From: DATKZB01 sp035528235
GTDB lineage: Bacteria > Planctomycetota > Phycisphaerae > FEN-1346
Direction: 5' to 3'
DNA: 14,582 nucleotides
Assembly: GCA_035528235.1 (NCBI GenBank)
Contig: DATKZB010000310.1
Location: 1-14,582 of the forward strand
Part shown: in pieces, positions 1 through 7,229 of the stretch
Numbering within the stretch: the first letter of the stretch is position 1
How the letters are laid out: each line of letters starts with the position of its first letter
Notes under the pieces: generated by a model
Databases searched by the model: none
Told to the model about the DNA's origin: nothing
What the model saw: the letters and a program-made list of their open reading frames with translations, nothing else
Position numbers and translations under genes: made by a program

Positions 1-1
1 C

Positions 2-520
2 CACCTGGTCTTCTCGACGCTCCACACCAACGACGCCCCGGGGGCCATGACGCGCCTGGTGGACATGGGCATCGAACCGTACCTGGTGGCGTCGTCGCTG
101 GAGATGGTGCTGGCCCAGCGGCTGGTGCGGCTCATCTGCACCCACTGCCACGAGGCCTTCACCCCCGACGATGCCCAGGCCATGCGGACCCAGTTCGGCG
201 ACGACATGCCGGAGGTCCTCTACCGGGGGCGCGGCTGCCGCGAGTGCCAGGGCAGCGGATACCGTGGCCGCACCGGCATCTTCGAACTCCTGGTCGTCAG
301 TGAGGCCATCCGCGCGATGATTCTCGAGCGCGCCTCGACCGGTGAAATCCGCAAGCAAGCCGTCCGCGAGGGCATGAGGAGCCTCCGCGACGACGGGTGG
401 CGGCTCGTCCGCAGCGGAAAGACCACCCTCGCCGAGGTCCTGCGCGCGACCAAGGACGAGCGGTTCAACGGCAACGGAGCCGCCCCGGCCGCCGATTCGG
501 CGCCCCCGCCGACGACCTGA
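2..520 (+). CDS. gspE: Type II secretion ATPase GspE, C-terminal part (5' end outside window)
   Basis: This is the last 172 residues of the cytoplasmic hexameric ATPase that powers pseudopilus assembly; the reading frame is open from base 2, so the gene begins before the window. The first visible residues, HLVFSTLHTNDA, are the conserved His-box segment of the GspE/PilB family. Next comes the GspE-type metal-binding motif, CTHC and CREC separated by 29 residues (positions 139-246), which in GspE binds zinc. The following 'GYRGRTGIFELL' is the standard C-terminal signature. The Walker A and B boxes would lie upstream and cannot be checked. The tail after residue 155 is rich in Ala and Pro and is probably disordered. 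It is followed after 25 nt by gspF. PilB of a type IV pilus is the alternative, but the neighbouring gspG-gspK genes make GspE the better call. Confidence 0.93.
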   Translation, partial: HLVFSTLHTNDAPGAMTRLVDMGIEPYLVASSLEMVLAQRLVRLICTHCHEAFTPDDAQAMRTQFGDDMPEVLYRGRGCRECQGSGYRGRTGIFELLVVSEAIRAMILERASTGEIRKQAVREGMRSLRDDGWRLVRSGKTTLAEVLRATKDERFNGNGAAPAADSAPPPTT

Positions 521-545
521 CCCACGCATGACGAGGTAGTGTGGC

Positions 546-1763
546 ATGCCGGTCTTCACCTATACAGCCATGACGCAGGAGGGACGGAAGACGTCCGGCA
601 CCCTCCCCGCGCCGAACCGGGCGGTCGCCCTCGACGAGGTCGCCCAGAAGGGCCTCGTGCCCGTGACCGTGGCCGAGCATCAGCCCGCCGCGCATGCCCG
701 GACGAGCCTCTTCGGGGCCGGCGGCCGCGTCTCCAACGCGTCCGTCGAGGCCTTCAACCGCGAACTGTCGAACCTGCTCGCCGCCGGCGTATCGATGAGC
801 CGCGCGCTCAGCATCCTGGCGCGCGAGGCCTCGCAGGCCGCCGCCCGCAAGCAATGGGCCGCCATCCACGACGACGTGACCGGCGGCATGACGCTGGCCG
901 ACGCCATGACCCGGTGGCCCCGGTCGTTTCCGCCGGTGAACGTCGCCATGGTCCGGGCCGGCGAGACGGGCGGGTTTCTGGACGTCGTTCTGGAGCAGAT
1001 CGCGAGTTTTCGCTCGCGCGAGCACGACCTCAAGGCCAGGGTCCGCAGCGCCCTGGTCTACCCGATCATCCTGGCGGTGCTGGCCGCCGGCGTGCTCATT
1101 TTTTTGCTTACATACTTCATTCCTAAATTCTCGGAGATCTTCGCCGACTTCGGCGAGAACCTTCCCGCGCTGACCCGCGCCGTGGTGGGGGTCAGCCGGG
1201 CCGTCACGCAGTACGGCCTGCTGCTGGCGGCCGGGGCCGTGACGGCGGTGATCCTCGTGCGCCGGACGCTCAGTTCCCCCGCCGGCCGCATGGCGGTCGA
1301 ACGGGCCATCCTGCACGTGCCCGTTCTGGGCCGCGTGCTGGCCCGCTTCGCCCTGGTCCGCTTTTGCCGCATGCTCGGCACTCTGCTGGGCGCGGGCGTA
1401 CCGCTGCTCGCCTCGCTCCGGGTCGCCCGGGAGGCCATCGGCAACCAGAACCTGTCGGAGGCCGTGGGCGCGGCCATCGAGCAGGTGCAGCAGGGCAAGC
1501 CGCTGGCCCGGAGCCTGGCGGCCGACGCGCGGCTGTTTCCGGCGTCGGTGGTCGAGATGATCGCCGTGGCCGAGGAGAGCGGCCGGATGGACACCGAACT
1601 CAATCGCCTGGCCGGCGTCTACGAGAGCGAATTGGACCGGCAACTGCGGATGCTCGTGGCCCTGGCCGAGCCGGCCCTGTTATTCGTCATGGCCGCCATC
1701 GTCGGCACCATCGTTATCGGCATGCTGCTGCCGGTGTTCACGCTCCAGGAATTCATCCGTTAA
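546..1763 (+). CDS. gspF: Type II secretion inner-membrane platform protein GspF
   Basis: GspF is the polytopic inner-membrane protein that couples the GspE ATPase to pseudopilin addition. The 405 residues match the usual family length. The N terminus (FTYTAMTQEGRKTSGTL) is the family's small N-terminal segment. Two T2SSF repeats follow: residues about 68-190 (NRELSNLLAAGVSMSRAL) and 270-395 (FCRMLGTLLGAGVPLLASL). Three hydrophobic membrane stretches are visible at about 170-192, 222-240 and 375-396. The ATG at 546 has a purine-rich GAGGT at 533-537. The segment encoding residues 185-195 (1098-1130) is strikingly AT-rich, with a run of seven T, unlike the rest of the gene. PilC of type IV pili is homologous, but the operon context favours GspF. 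Confidence 0.95.
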   Translation: MPVFTYTAMTQEGRKTSGTLPAPNRAVALDEVAQKGLVPVTVAEHQPAAHARTSLFGAGGRVSNASVEAFNRELSNLLAAGVSMSRALSILAREASQAAARKQWAAIHDDVTGGMTLADAMTRWPRSFPPVNVAMVRAGETGGFLDVVLEQIASFRSREHDLKARVRSALVYPIILAVLAAGVLIFLLTYFIPKFSEIFADFGENLPALTRAVVGVSRAVTQYGLLLAAGAVTAVILVRRTLSSPAGRMAVERAILHVPVLGRVLARFALVRFCRMLGTLLGAGVPLLASLRVAREAIGNQNLSEAVGAAIEQVQQGKPLARSLAADARLFPASVVEMIAVAEESGRMDTELNRLAGVYESELDRQLRMLVALAEPALLFVMAAIVGTIVIGMLLPVFTLQEFIR

Positions 1764-1775
1764 GAGGAACGCGCT

Positions 1776-2240
1776 ATGAACCGTAAGACGCATAAGAGGT
1801 CGGCGGCCGCGGCAAGACGGGGCACCCGGCGGGCCCGACGCGCATTCACCCTTATCGAACTGCTGCTGGTGCTGGCCATTCTGGCCGTGCTGGCGACCAT
1901 GGTCGTGCCGAAGTTCACCAAGCGCTCGCAGCAGGCCAAGATTACCGCCGCGCGCGTCGACATCGCCAACATCGAGGTGGCCATGGACGCGTTCGAGATC
2001 GACTGCGGCCGCTATCCCAGCGGCGACGAAGGCATGCGGGCCCTGGTCGAACAGCCGCCCAGTCTGACCGACTGGATGGGCCCATACGTGAAGCGCGGCA
2101 TGCCCAAGGACCCGTGGGGCAACATGTACGTGTATCAGTACCCCGGACGGCATAACGTCGACGGGTACGACCTGCATTCGTTCGGGCCCGACGGCCAGAA
2201 CGGGGGCGGAGATGACATCGACAACTGGTCCGAAGAATAG
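1776..2240 (+). CDS. gspG: Major pseudopilin GspG
   Basis: GspG is the main subunit of the periplasmic pseudopilus that pushes substrate through the secretin. The protein has 154 residues with a 23-residue, strongly basic leader and then the type IV prepilin motif FTLIELLLVLAIL; Glu28 is the +5 residue. The residue before the predicted cut is Ala23, not the usual Gly. The C-terminal half carries the family hallmarks: YPSGDEGMRALVEQP, then PKDPWGNMYVYQYPG (residues 110-124), then the calcium-loop region with Asp139, Asp146 and Asp147 before a terminal NW. In characterised GspG proteins this loop binds calcium and stabilises the fold. The start has a GAGGA ribosome site at 1764-1768, 7 nt from the ATG and directly after the gspF stop. 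The gene overlaps gspH by 29 nt. Confidence 0.96.
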   Translation: MNRKTHKRSAAAARRGTRRARRAFTLIELLLVLAILAVLATMVVPKFTKRSQQAKITAARVDIANIEVAMDAFEIDCGRYPSGDEGMRALVEQPPSLTDWMGPYVKRGMPKDPWGNMYVYQYPGRHNVDGYDLHSFGPDGQNGGGDDIDNWSEE

Positions 2241-2730
2241 ACGCGGGGCCGGTGGGTTCACGCTGCTGGAACTCATCGTTGTCCTGGTTCTCGTCAGTGT
2301 CGCGCTGGCCCTGGCGGCGCCGTCGCTGCGCCGCTTCGCCCGCGGCCGCAAGACGTCCGACACCGCCGCGCACCTGCTGGCCCTGACCCACCTGGCCCGG
2401 TCGCAGGCCGCCGCCCAGGCCCGCCTGTACCGCCTGAACATCGACCCTGAGGCGGGCACCTACTGGCTGACCGTGCAGGACGCCGGGGCGTTCGTCACCC
2501 TGCAGAGCGACTACGGACGCGTCTTCCGGTTCCCCGACGACGTCACGGTTACCGTGGAGGCGGACGAGCCGTTTGACGACACGCCGTACGTCCAGTTCTA
2601 CCCGGACGGCCGCTGCGATTCCGCCGTCATCGAACTCCAGGACCTCGAGCAACGCGCCTTCCAGATAACCTGTCCCTCGGCGTGTGAGCGATTCCGTATC
2701 GTCACCGTCTCCAGCGAGACCCGGCCATGA
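2212..2730 (+). CDS. gspH: Minor pseudopilin GspH
   Basis: This is a 172-residue prepilin-like protein placed where GspH is normally encoded, between gspG and gspI. It has a short basic leader ending in Gly15, then FTLLELIVVLVLVSVALALA, with the +5 residue Glu20. After the N-terminal helix comes SLRRFARGRKTSDTAAHLL and a beta-rich region including VQFYPDGRCDSAVIELQD, consistent with the GspH/FimT globular domain. Cysteines 154 and 158 near the C terminus could form a disulfide. The ATG at 2212 lies 29 nt inside gspG; no better start is visible between it and the prepilin motif. The purine stretch before it (GGCGGAG) is very close to the ATG, so initiation probably depends on translation of gspG. 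GspH is thought to be a pseudopilus tip component. The assignment rests mainly on motif and position, because GspH proteins vary widely. Confidence 0.85.
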   Translation: MTSTTGPKNRRGAGGFTLLELIVVLVLVSVALALAAPSLRRFARGRKTSDTAAHLLALTHLARSQAAAQARLYRLNIDPEAGTYWLTVQDAGAFVTLQSDYGRVFRFPDDVTVTVEADEPFDDTPYVQFYPDGRCDSAVIELQDLEQRAFQITCPSACERFRIVTVSSETRP

Positions 2731-3116
2731 CCGATCGGCGGACATCTCGGCGCGGTGCCTTCACCATCATCGAGTTGCTGGCCACGCTGACGCTGGTCTG
2801 CATCGTCCTGCCGGTGGTGGTGCACGGTATCCTGCTGTGCCTGGCCACCGCCGAACACGCCCGCCAGCAGGGCGAGGCGGCCGCGCTGGCCCAGAGCAAG
2901 ATGGCCGAACTCGTCGCCACCGGCCAGTGGTACGACGCCAAACTCGACGGCGACTTCGGCGACCAGTGGCCCGGCTATCGCTGGCTGGCCCAGTTCGGGG
3001 AGTGGGAAGACTCGCGCCTGTCGCAACTCGACGTCGACGTCACCTGGACCCGGCGGGGCCGCGACTACGCCGTGACGCTGAGCACGCTCGTCTACACGGG
3101 GACAACAGATGAGTGA
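2727..3116 (+). CDS. gspI: Minor pseudopilin GspI
   Basis: GspI is the minor pseudopilin that nucleates the GspI-J-K tip complex. The protein has 129 residues, close to the family norm. The leader is 11 residues and ends in Ala11 rather than Gly; then come FTIIELLATLTLV and Glu16 at +5. The motif AAALAQSKMAELVATG (residues 51-66) is the typical GspI sequence after the long helix, and the C-terminal 'VDVTWTRRGRDYAVTLSTLVY' region is a beta-strand-rich domain as expected. The start codon shares an ATGA junction with the gspH stop, so translation is probably coupled. The gene overlaps gspJ by 8 nt. Confidence 0.9.
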   Translation: MTDRRTSRRGAFTIIELLATLTLVCIVLPVVVHGILLCLATAEHARQQGEAAALAQSKMAELVATGQWYDAKLDGDFGDQWPGYRWLAQFGEWEDSRLSQLDVDVTWTRRGRDYAVTLSTLVYTGTTDE

Positions 3117-3798
3117 TGGCCGCGCCAATCCGCGAGCGTTCACGCTGCTTGAGATGCTGGTGGCCGCGGCCATCACGGCGGTCCTGGCCGGGTCGCTGTA
3201 CGCCACGCTGCACATCGCCTTCACGGCCCGGCGCAGCGCCACCCGGGCCGTCGAGGAGATCCGCCAGGTCGAACTGGCCCTCGAATGGCTTCGCGCCGAC
3301 GTCCAGGCGGCGGTCGTGCCGAGCGGCATCCTGGCCGGGCCGTTCGTCGGCGAGGCATCCACCGGCGCCTCCGGCCGCGCGGCCGACGCGTTGCTCCTGC
3401 ACTGCACCGCCGCCGCGTCGGAAGCCGTGGAGGGCACTGGCGACGTCCGCCAGGTCGAACTGGTTTGCGAGCAGGAGGACGACGGCACCGCCATGGTCCT
3501 CGTCCGACGCGTCACAGCCAACCTGCTCGCGCCGACCACCCGCGAACCCCACGAGGAGGTCCTCTGTCGCGACGTGTACGCGTTCGCGCTGCGGTACTTC
3601 GACGGCACCGACTGGCTCGACGCCTGGGACTCCACCACCCAGGACAACCTGCTGCCCCTGGCCGTCGAGGTCACGCTGACGCTCGCCCGGGCCCAGCCGT
3701 CGGAGACGGACGTGGCCGGCTACAGCATGTCGCGCGTCTTCCTGATACCGTGCAGCGCCATCCAACCGGGCGTGGCGATGGAGGTACCCCTGTTTTGA
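3109..3798 (+). CDS. gspJ: Minor pseudopilin GspJ
   Basis: GspJ joins GspI and GspK at the pseudopilus tip. This 229-residue protein has a 10-residue leader ending in Ala10, then FTLLEMLVAAAITAVLAG with Glu15 at +5. The helix continues into RQVELALEWLRADVQAAVVP, which resembles the usual GspJ segment after the N-terminal helix. The C-terminal 'FALRYFDGTDWLDAWDS' followed by LPLAVEVTLTL is the conserved GspJ signature. Cys99, Cys120, Cys153 and Cys215 could form periplasmic disulfides. The start overlaps the end of gspI by 8 nt. The stop overlaps the TTG start of gspK (TTGA), and the last codons contain the gspK ribosome-binding site. Confidence 0.93.
   Translation: MSDGRANPRAFTLLEMLVAAAITAVLAGSLYATLHIAFTARRSATRAVEEIRQVELALEWLRADVQAAVVPSGILAGPFVGEASTGASGRAADALLLHCTAAASEAVEGTGDVRQVELVCEQEDDGTAMVLVRRVTANLLAPTTREPHEEVLCRDVYAFALRYFDGTDWLDAWDSTTQDNLLPLAVEVTLTLARAQPSETDVAGYSMSRVFLIPCSAIQPGVAMEVPLF
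3780..3785 (+). promoter_or_regulatory. Ribosome-binding site selecting the TTG start of gspK
   Basis: A perfect GGAGGT lies inside the end of gspJ, 9 nt before TTG at 3795. No ATG in this frame occurs between the gspJ stop and the GspK prepilin motif. An alternative GTG at 3834 has no purine-rich site before it, so this site decides the start. Confidence 0.75.
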
Positions 3799-5204
3799 CC
3801 GGACGACCAGGACAACCCGGCACCCCACCGCGCGTGGCCCGCCGCGCCGCCGGCACCATCCTCATCGTCACCTTGTGGATTCTCGTCGTCCTGGCGGGAC
3901 TGGTGCTGGTTCTGGCCCAGACGGTGCGGGTGGAGGGCCTGTGCTCGGCCAACGGTCTGGCGGCGCAACGAGCCGCCGCCGTCGAGCAGGGCGCCATCCA
4001 GTACGTCATCGCCGGCCTCGACGGGTGCATGGGCCAGCCACCCAGTGAGACCGACCTCGTCTGCCAGGGCGTCCATGTGGGCAACGGCGCCTTTTGGATC
4101 GTGCGTCCGGACCCCGACGAAGACCGCCAGTTGGGGTACGGCCTGACCGACGAGGGCGGCAAGATCAATCTGAACTCCGCCACCGACGAGATGCTCTCGA
4201 AGCTGCCGGACATGACGGCCGACATCGCCCCCGCCATCGTCGACTGGCGCGACGCCGACAGCACCCTGACGGTCGGCGGGGCCGAGAGCGAGTACTACCT
4301 GCTCCTGGCCGAACCCTACGAGTGCAAGAACGCGCCGCTGGAGACCGTCGAGGAACTCCTCCTCGTCCGCCTCGCCACCCGCGAACTCCTCTTCGGCGAA
4401 GACGTCAACCGTAACGGCGTGCTCGACGCGAACGAGGACGATGCCCAGGTCAGCGACCCGCCCGACGACCGCGATGGACAACTCGACGCCGGCATCTACA
4501 ATCTCGTGACCGTCTACAGCCGCGAACCCAACGTTGCCGCCGACGGGTCGCCCCGCGTCAACGTCAACCAGGCCCAGGGCCAGGAACTCGTCCAGGCGCT
4601 CAGCCGGGCGGTGGCGCGCGACCGGGTCTTCCAGGTCATGGACACCCTGCGCCGCGCCAGGCCCTTCCAGAGCGTCATGGACTTCTACTACCGCTCCGGC
4701 CTGACGCCCGACGAATTCAGAGGCGTCGCCGACTACATCACCACCCAGGGCGGGCAGACCGTCCCGGGCCTTCTGAACGTGAACACGGCCTCGGCAAAAG
4801 CCCTGCTGTGCTTGCCGGAGCTCGAAGAGTCCGACGCGTCGGCCCTGGTGGCAGGACGGCCGGCCCAGGCCACCGGCGCCACCGACGCCACCGAGGCCGC
4901 CGACCCCGCCGACATCGCCTGGGTGGCCGACGCCCTGCCCGAGAAGAAGGCCATCGCCATCGGGCCGTACATCACGACCCGGTCGTTCCAGTACTCGGCC
5001 GACATCGTTAGCATCAGCGCCGACGGCCGAGCCTTCAAACGCTGCCGCATCGTCGTCAACGCCGCCCAAAGCCCGCCGCGCATCCTGTACCGGCAGGACC
5101 TGACGTACTTGGGCTGGCCGCTCTCGCCCGACATCGTCACGCAGCTGCGGTCGGGCGTGCCGCTGGAGGAAGTGCTCGATACCACCTATCAGGAGACCCA
5201 GTAG
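3795..5204 (+). CDS. gspK: Minor pseudopilin GspK (TTG start, enlarged)
   Basis: GspK caps the pseudopilus tip. From the TTG start the protein has 469 residues, longer than the roughly 300-340 of well-studied GspK. A 20-residue leader ends in Gly20, followed by TILIVTLWILVVLAGLVLVL; as usual for GspK there is no Glu at +5 (Val25). Residues 120-340 contain three helix-hairpin-helix-like elements, each opening with a hydrophobic-Asn-x-Asn motif: INLNSA (125), VNVNQA (256) and LNVNTA (327). Residues 203-214 form a textbook 12-residue EF-hand calcium loop (Asp203, Asn205, Asn207, Gly208, Asp211, Glu214), followed by a degenerate second loop near DRDGQLDAG. ETEC GspK is known to bind calcium. The C-terminal part (IGPYITTRSFQYSADIVSI) matches the GspK end. 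TTG at 3795 was chosen over GTG at 3834 because of GGAGGT at 3780-3785. Confidence 0.9.
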   Translation: MTGRPGQPGTPPRVARRAAGTILIVTLWILVVLAGLVLVLAQTVRVEGLCSANGLAAQRAAAVEQGAIQYVIAGLDGCMGQPPSETDLVCQGVHVGNGAFWIVRPDPDEDRQLGYGLTDEGGKINLNSATDEMLSKLPDMTADIAPAIVDWRDADSTLTVGGAESEYYLLLAEPYECKNAPLETVEELLLVRLATRELLFGEDVNRNGVLDANEDDAQVSDPPDDRDGQLDAGIYNLVTVYSREPNVAADGSPRVNVNQAQGQELVQALSRAVARDRVFQVMDTLRRARPFQSVMDFYYRSGLTPDEFRGVADYITTQGGQTVPGLLNVNTASAKALLCLPELEESDASALVAGRPAQATGATDATEAADPADIAWVADALPEKKAIAIGPYITTRSFQYSADIVSISADGRAFKRCRIVVNAAQSPPRILYRQDLTYLGWPLSPDIVTQLRSGVPLEEVLDTTYQETQ

Positions 5205-5205
5205 G

Positions 5206-6651
5206 ATGCACTTCAGGCGCCACATCTTGGGCCTGGCCGTCACGAAGCGGTCGGCCACCGCCGTCGAGGTCGCCTTGGCCAAGGGCGGCGCGAGGGTCCT
5301 GCGCACTGCCGAGTTCGTCTTCCCGGCCGAGACCGACCTCAAGGAACCCGACCGGCTCGGCAAGGCCCTGAAGGAGTTCCTTCAGAAGGAACACTTCACG
5401 GCATCGCGGTGCATCATCGGCCTGGAGGCCGCGCGGCTGACGGCGCGCGAGAAGACGCTGCCGCCTGGCTCGGGCGATTCGCTCACCGAGATCCTGACCA
5501 TCGCCGTCGAGCGGGAGTTCGCCTCCGACCGCAAGGAGTTGGTCTTCGACTACCTGGCCGGGGCGGGCGCCGCCGCGAAGCCGTCTGTCCTGCTCGTGGC
5601 GGCGCCTCGCCGCAACGTCGAGCAACTCGTGGCCATGGCCCAGGGGGCGGGATTGACCGTCGCCGGCGTGACGTCCTCGACGCTGGCCCTGGCCGCCTCC
5701 GCCGACGGGTCGCCGGACACCGAGCACCTGATGCTGCACGTGTTCGGGGGCGGCGCGGAACTGGTCGTCCGGTCGCGCGGCAACACGCTCATGATGGGGC
5801 GCCTGTCGGCGCCGGTTTCACCGCAGGCCGGGACGGACGCGGCGCCGGCCGCGGCATGGCTGGATGAACTCTCGCACGAACTCCGCCGCGTCGCGTACAT
5901 CCGGTTGGGCGAGCCGGCCGCCGGCCAGGCCCACGAACTGCTCGTCTGGAACGAGACGCCGCTGCCCCCCGCCGTCTGGGACGCCCTGGCCCAGCGCCTG
6001 GCCATGCCCGTGCGGCTGTGCAGGCCGGCCGACGGGCGCGGACCGGCCGACGCGGCTTCGCCCCCGCAGGTCGGCCAGTACTCGGCGGCGGCGGCGATGG
6101 CGCTGGCTGCCGTCCAGGGCCGGCCCCTGCCGGTCGACTTCCTGCACTCGCGCCTGACGCCGCGCCGCCACCTCACCGTCGGCCGGAAGGTGGCTTGGGC
6201 CGCCGCCGTGGCGGCCGCCGTCGTCCTGGCCGGGGCCTTCCTGGTCATCGACATGATCCAGGACGAACACGACGTGGCCGACCTGGAGGCCCGACTGAAG
6301 GAGAACGCCGCGGGCATCACCGAGGCCCGCGACGTGGTGGGCAAGGTGATCTTCGCCCGCGGCTGGTACGAGCGCCGGCCGAGACTGCTGGACTGCCTTC
6401 GCGAGTTGACGCTGGCCTTCCCGGCCGAGGGGGGAATCTGGACGACGGGCCTCTCGATGCACGAGGACCTGCGAGGCGTCGTCTCCGGCAAGGCCGTTGC
6501 GGAGTCGCGCGTGCTCGAGGTGCTCGACCGGCTGAAGACCAACCCGAAGTTTTCCGACGTCAAGGCGGTGTACCTGCGCCAAGCGGGACGGGGCACGCGC
6601 GAGGTCGCCTTCGCGATGAGTTTCCGCTACACCGGATCGGATGGAACATGA
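5206..6651 (+). CDS. gspL: Type II secretion platform protein GspL (PilM-PilN-like)
   Basis: GspL links the cytoplasmic GspE ATPase to the inner-membrane platform. The 481-residue protein has the expected three parts. Residues 1 to about 305 look like the actin/PilM-like cytoplasmic domain: an N-terminal 'ILGLAVTKRSATAVEVAL' strand pair, then IIGLEAARLTAREKTLP and a 'VEREF' segment typical of PilM. Residues about 329-351 form one transmembrane helix (VAWAAAVAAAVVLAGAFLVI). Residues 352-481 are a periplasmic ferredoxin-like PilN/GspL domain, starting with a coiled-coil-prone stretch and including IWTTGLSMHEDLRGVVSGKA. It is somewhat longer than the usual 390-400 residues of proteobacterial GspL. 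The start is 1 nt after the gspK stop with AGGAG at 5191-5195. The family is divergent, so the call rests on architecture and position between gspK and gspM. Confidence 0.82.
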   Translation: MHFRRHILGLAVTKRSATAVEVALAKGGARVLRTAEFVFPAETDLKEPDRLGKALKEFLQKEHFTASRCIIGLEAARLTAREKTLPPGSGDSLTEILTIAVEREFASDRKELVFDYLAGAGAAAKPSVLLVAAPRRNVEQLVAMAQGAGLTVAGVTSSTLALAASADGSPDTEHLMLHVFGGGAELVVRSRGNTLMMGRLSAPVSPQAGTDAAPAAAWLDELSHELRRVAYIRLGEPAAGQAHELLVWNETPLPPAVWDALAQRLAMPVRLCRPADGRGPADAASPPQVGQYSAAAAMALAAVQGRPLPVDFLHSRLTPRRHLTVGRKVAWAAAVAAAVVLAGAFLVIDMIQDEHDVADLEARLKENAAGITEARDVVGKVIFARGWYERRPRLLDCLRELTLAFPAEGGIWTTGLSMHEDLRGVVSGKAVAESRVLEVLDRLKTNPKFSDVKAVYLRQAGRGTREVAFAMSFRYTGSDGT

Positions 6652-7229
6652 CCTTTTCCCAACGAGAGCGCCTTATCCTGATTGCCGCGGTGGTGGTGCT
6701 GGGCGCCCTGGTGCTCGACTGGTTCGCCCTGACGCCCCTGCTCGACCGCCGCGCCGAGGTCACCGCCGCCAAGGACCTCCTGCTGGGCAAGATGCAGAAG
6801 GCCGAGACCGTCTTGCAACGTCGCCGGACCCTGGGGGCACGGTGGCAACGGATGCGCACCGAAGGCTTGAAACCCGACCCCGGCGAGGCCGAGAGCCAGG
6901 TCCTGCACGCCCTGGGCAAGTGGGCCGCCGAGACCGGCCTGAATCTCGTCTCCATCCGGCCCGAACGCTCGAACCAGGAGACGCCCCTGCCCGAGATCAA
7001 CCTCCGCGCCGCCGGCACGGGGTCCATGGCCGCCGTGTCGCGGTTCCTCTGGCGGCTCGAGACGGCCGAGATCCCCGTCAAGATCAAGACCCTCCAACTG
7101 GCCAGCCGCAAGGAAGGCCTCGACGACCTCTCCCTCCAGTTAGACCTCTCGACGCTGTACGTGACCGACCGTCCGCCGGCCAAACCAGACGCCTGGAACC
7201 CGGCCGCGCCGAAAGGAGACGAGCCATGA
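6648..7229 (+). CDS. gspM: Type II secretion platform protein GspM (PilO-like)
   Basis: This 193-residue membrane protein fits GspM, the partner of GspL. Residues 9-32 are a single N-terminal transmembrane helix (LILIAAVVVLGALVLDWFAL), preceded by a short cytoplasmic tail. A charged helix with coiled-coil character follows (about 33-75). The periplasmic domain contains the PilO/GspM-type 'SRFLWRLETAEIPVKIKTLQL' segment and a closing strand LQLDLSTLYV, suggesting a ferredoxin-like fold. The C terminus is Pro-rich. The ATG at 6648 forms an ATGA junction with the gspL stop; the frame is open further upstream, but that part is a shadow of gspL. Sequence conservation in this family is low; context and topology carry the call. 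Confidence 0.8.
   Translation: MTFSQRERLILIAAVVVLGALVLDWFALTPLLDRRAEVTAAKDLLLGKMQKAETVLQRRRTLGARWQRMRTEGLKPDPGEAESQVLHALGKWAAETGLNLVSIRPERSNQETPLPEINLRAAGTGSMAAVSRFLWRLETAEIPVKIKTLQLASRKEGLDDLSLQLDLSTLYVTDRPPAKPDAWNPAAPKGDEP

Noticed and set aside
465..1643. A 392-codon - strand frame opposite gspF
   Set aside because: Low-complexity His/Arg/Gly/Ala-rich shadow of a confident GspF gene.
3285..3794. Upstream extension of the gspK frame into gspJ
   Set aside because: The extension is Arg/Gly-rich shadow of gspJ; the prepilin leader fits a start at TTG 3795 with GGAGGT before it.
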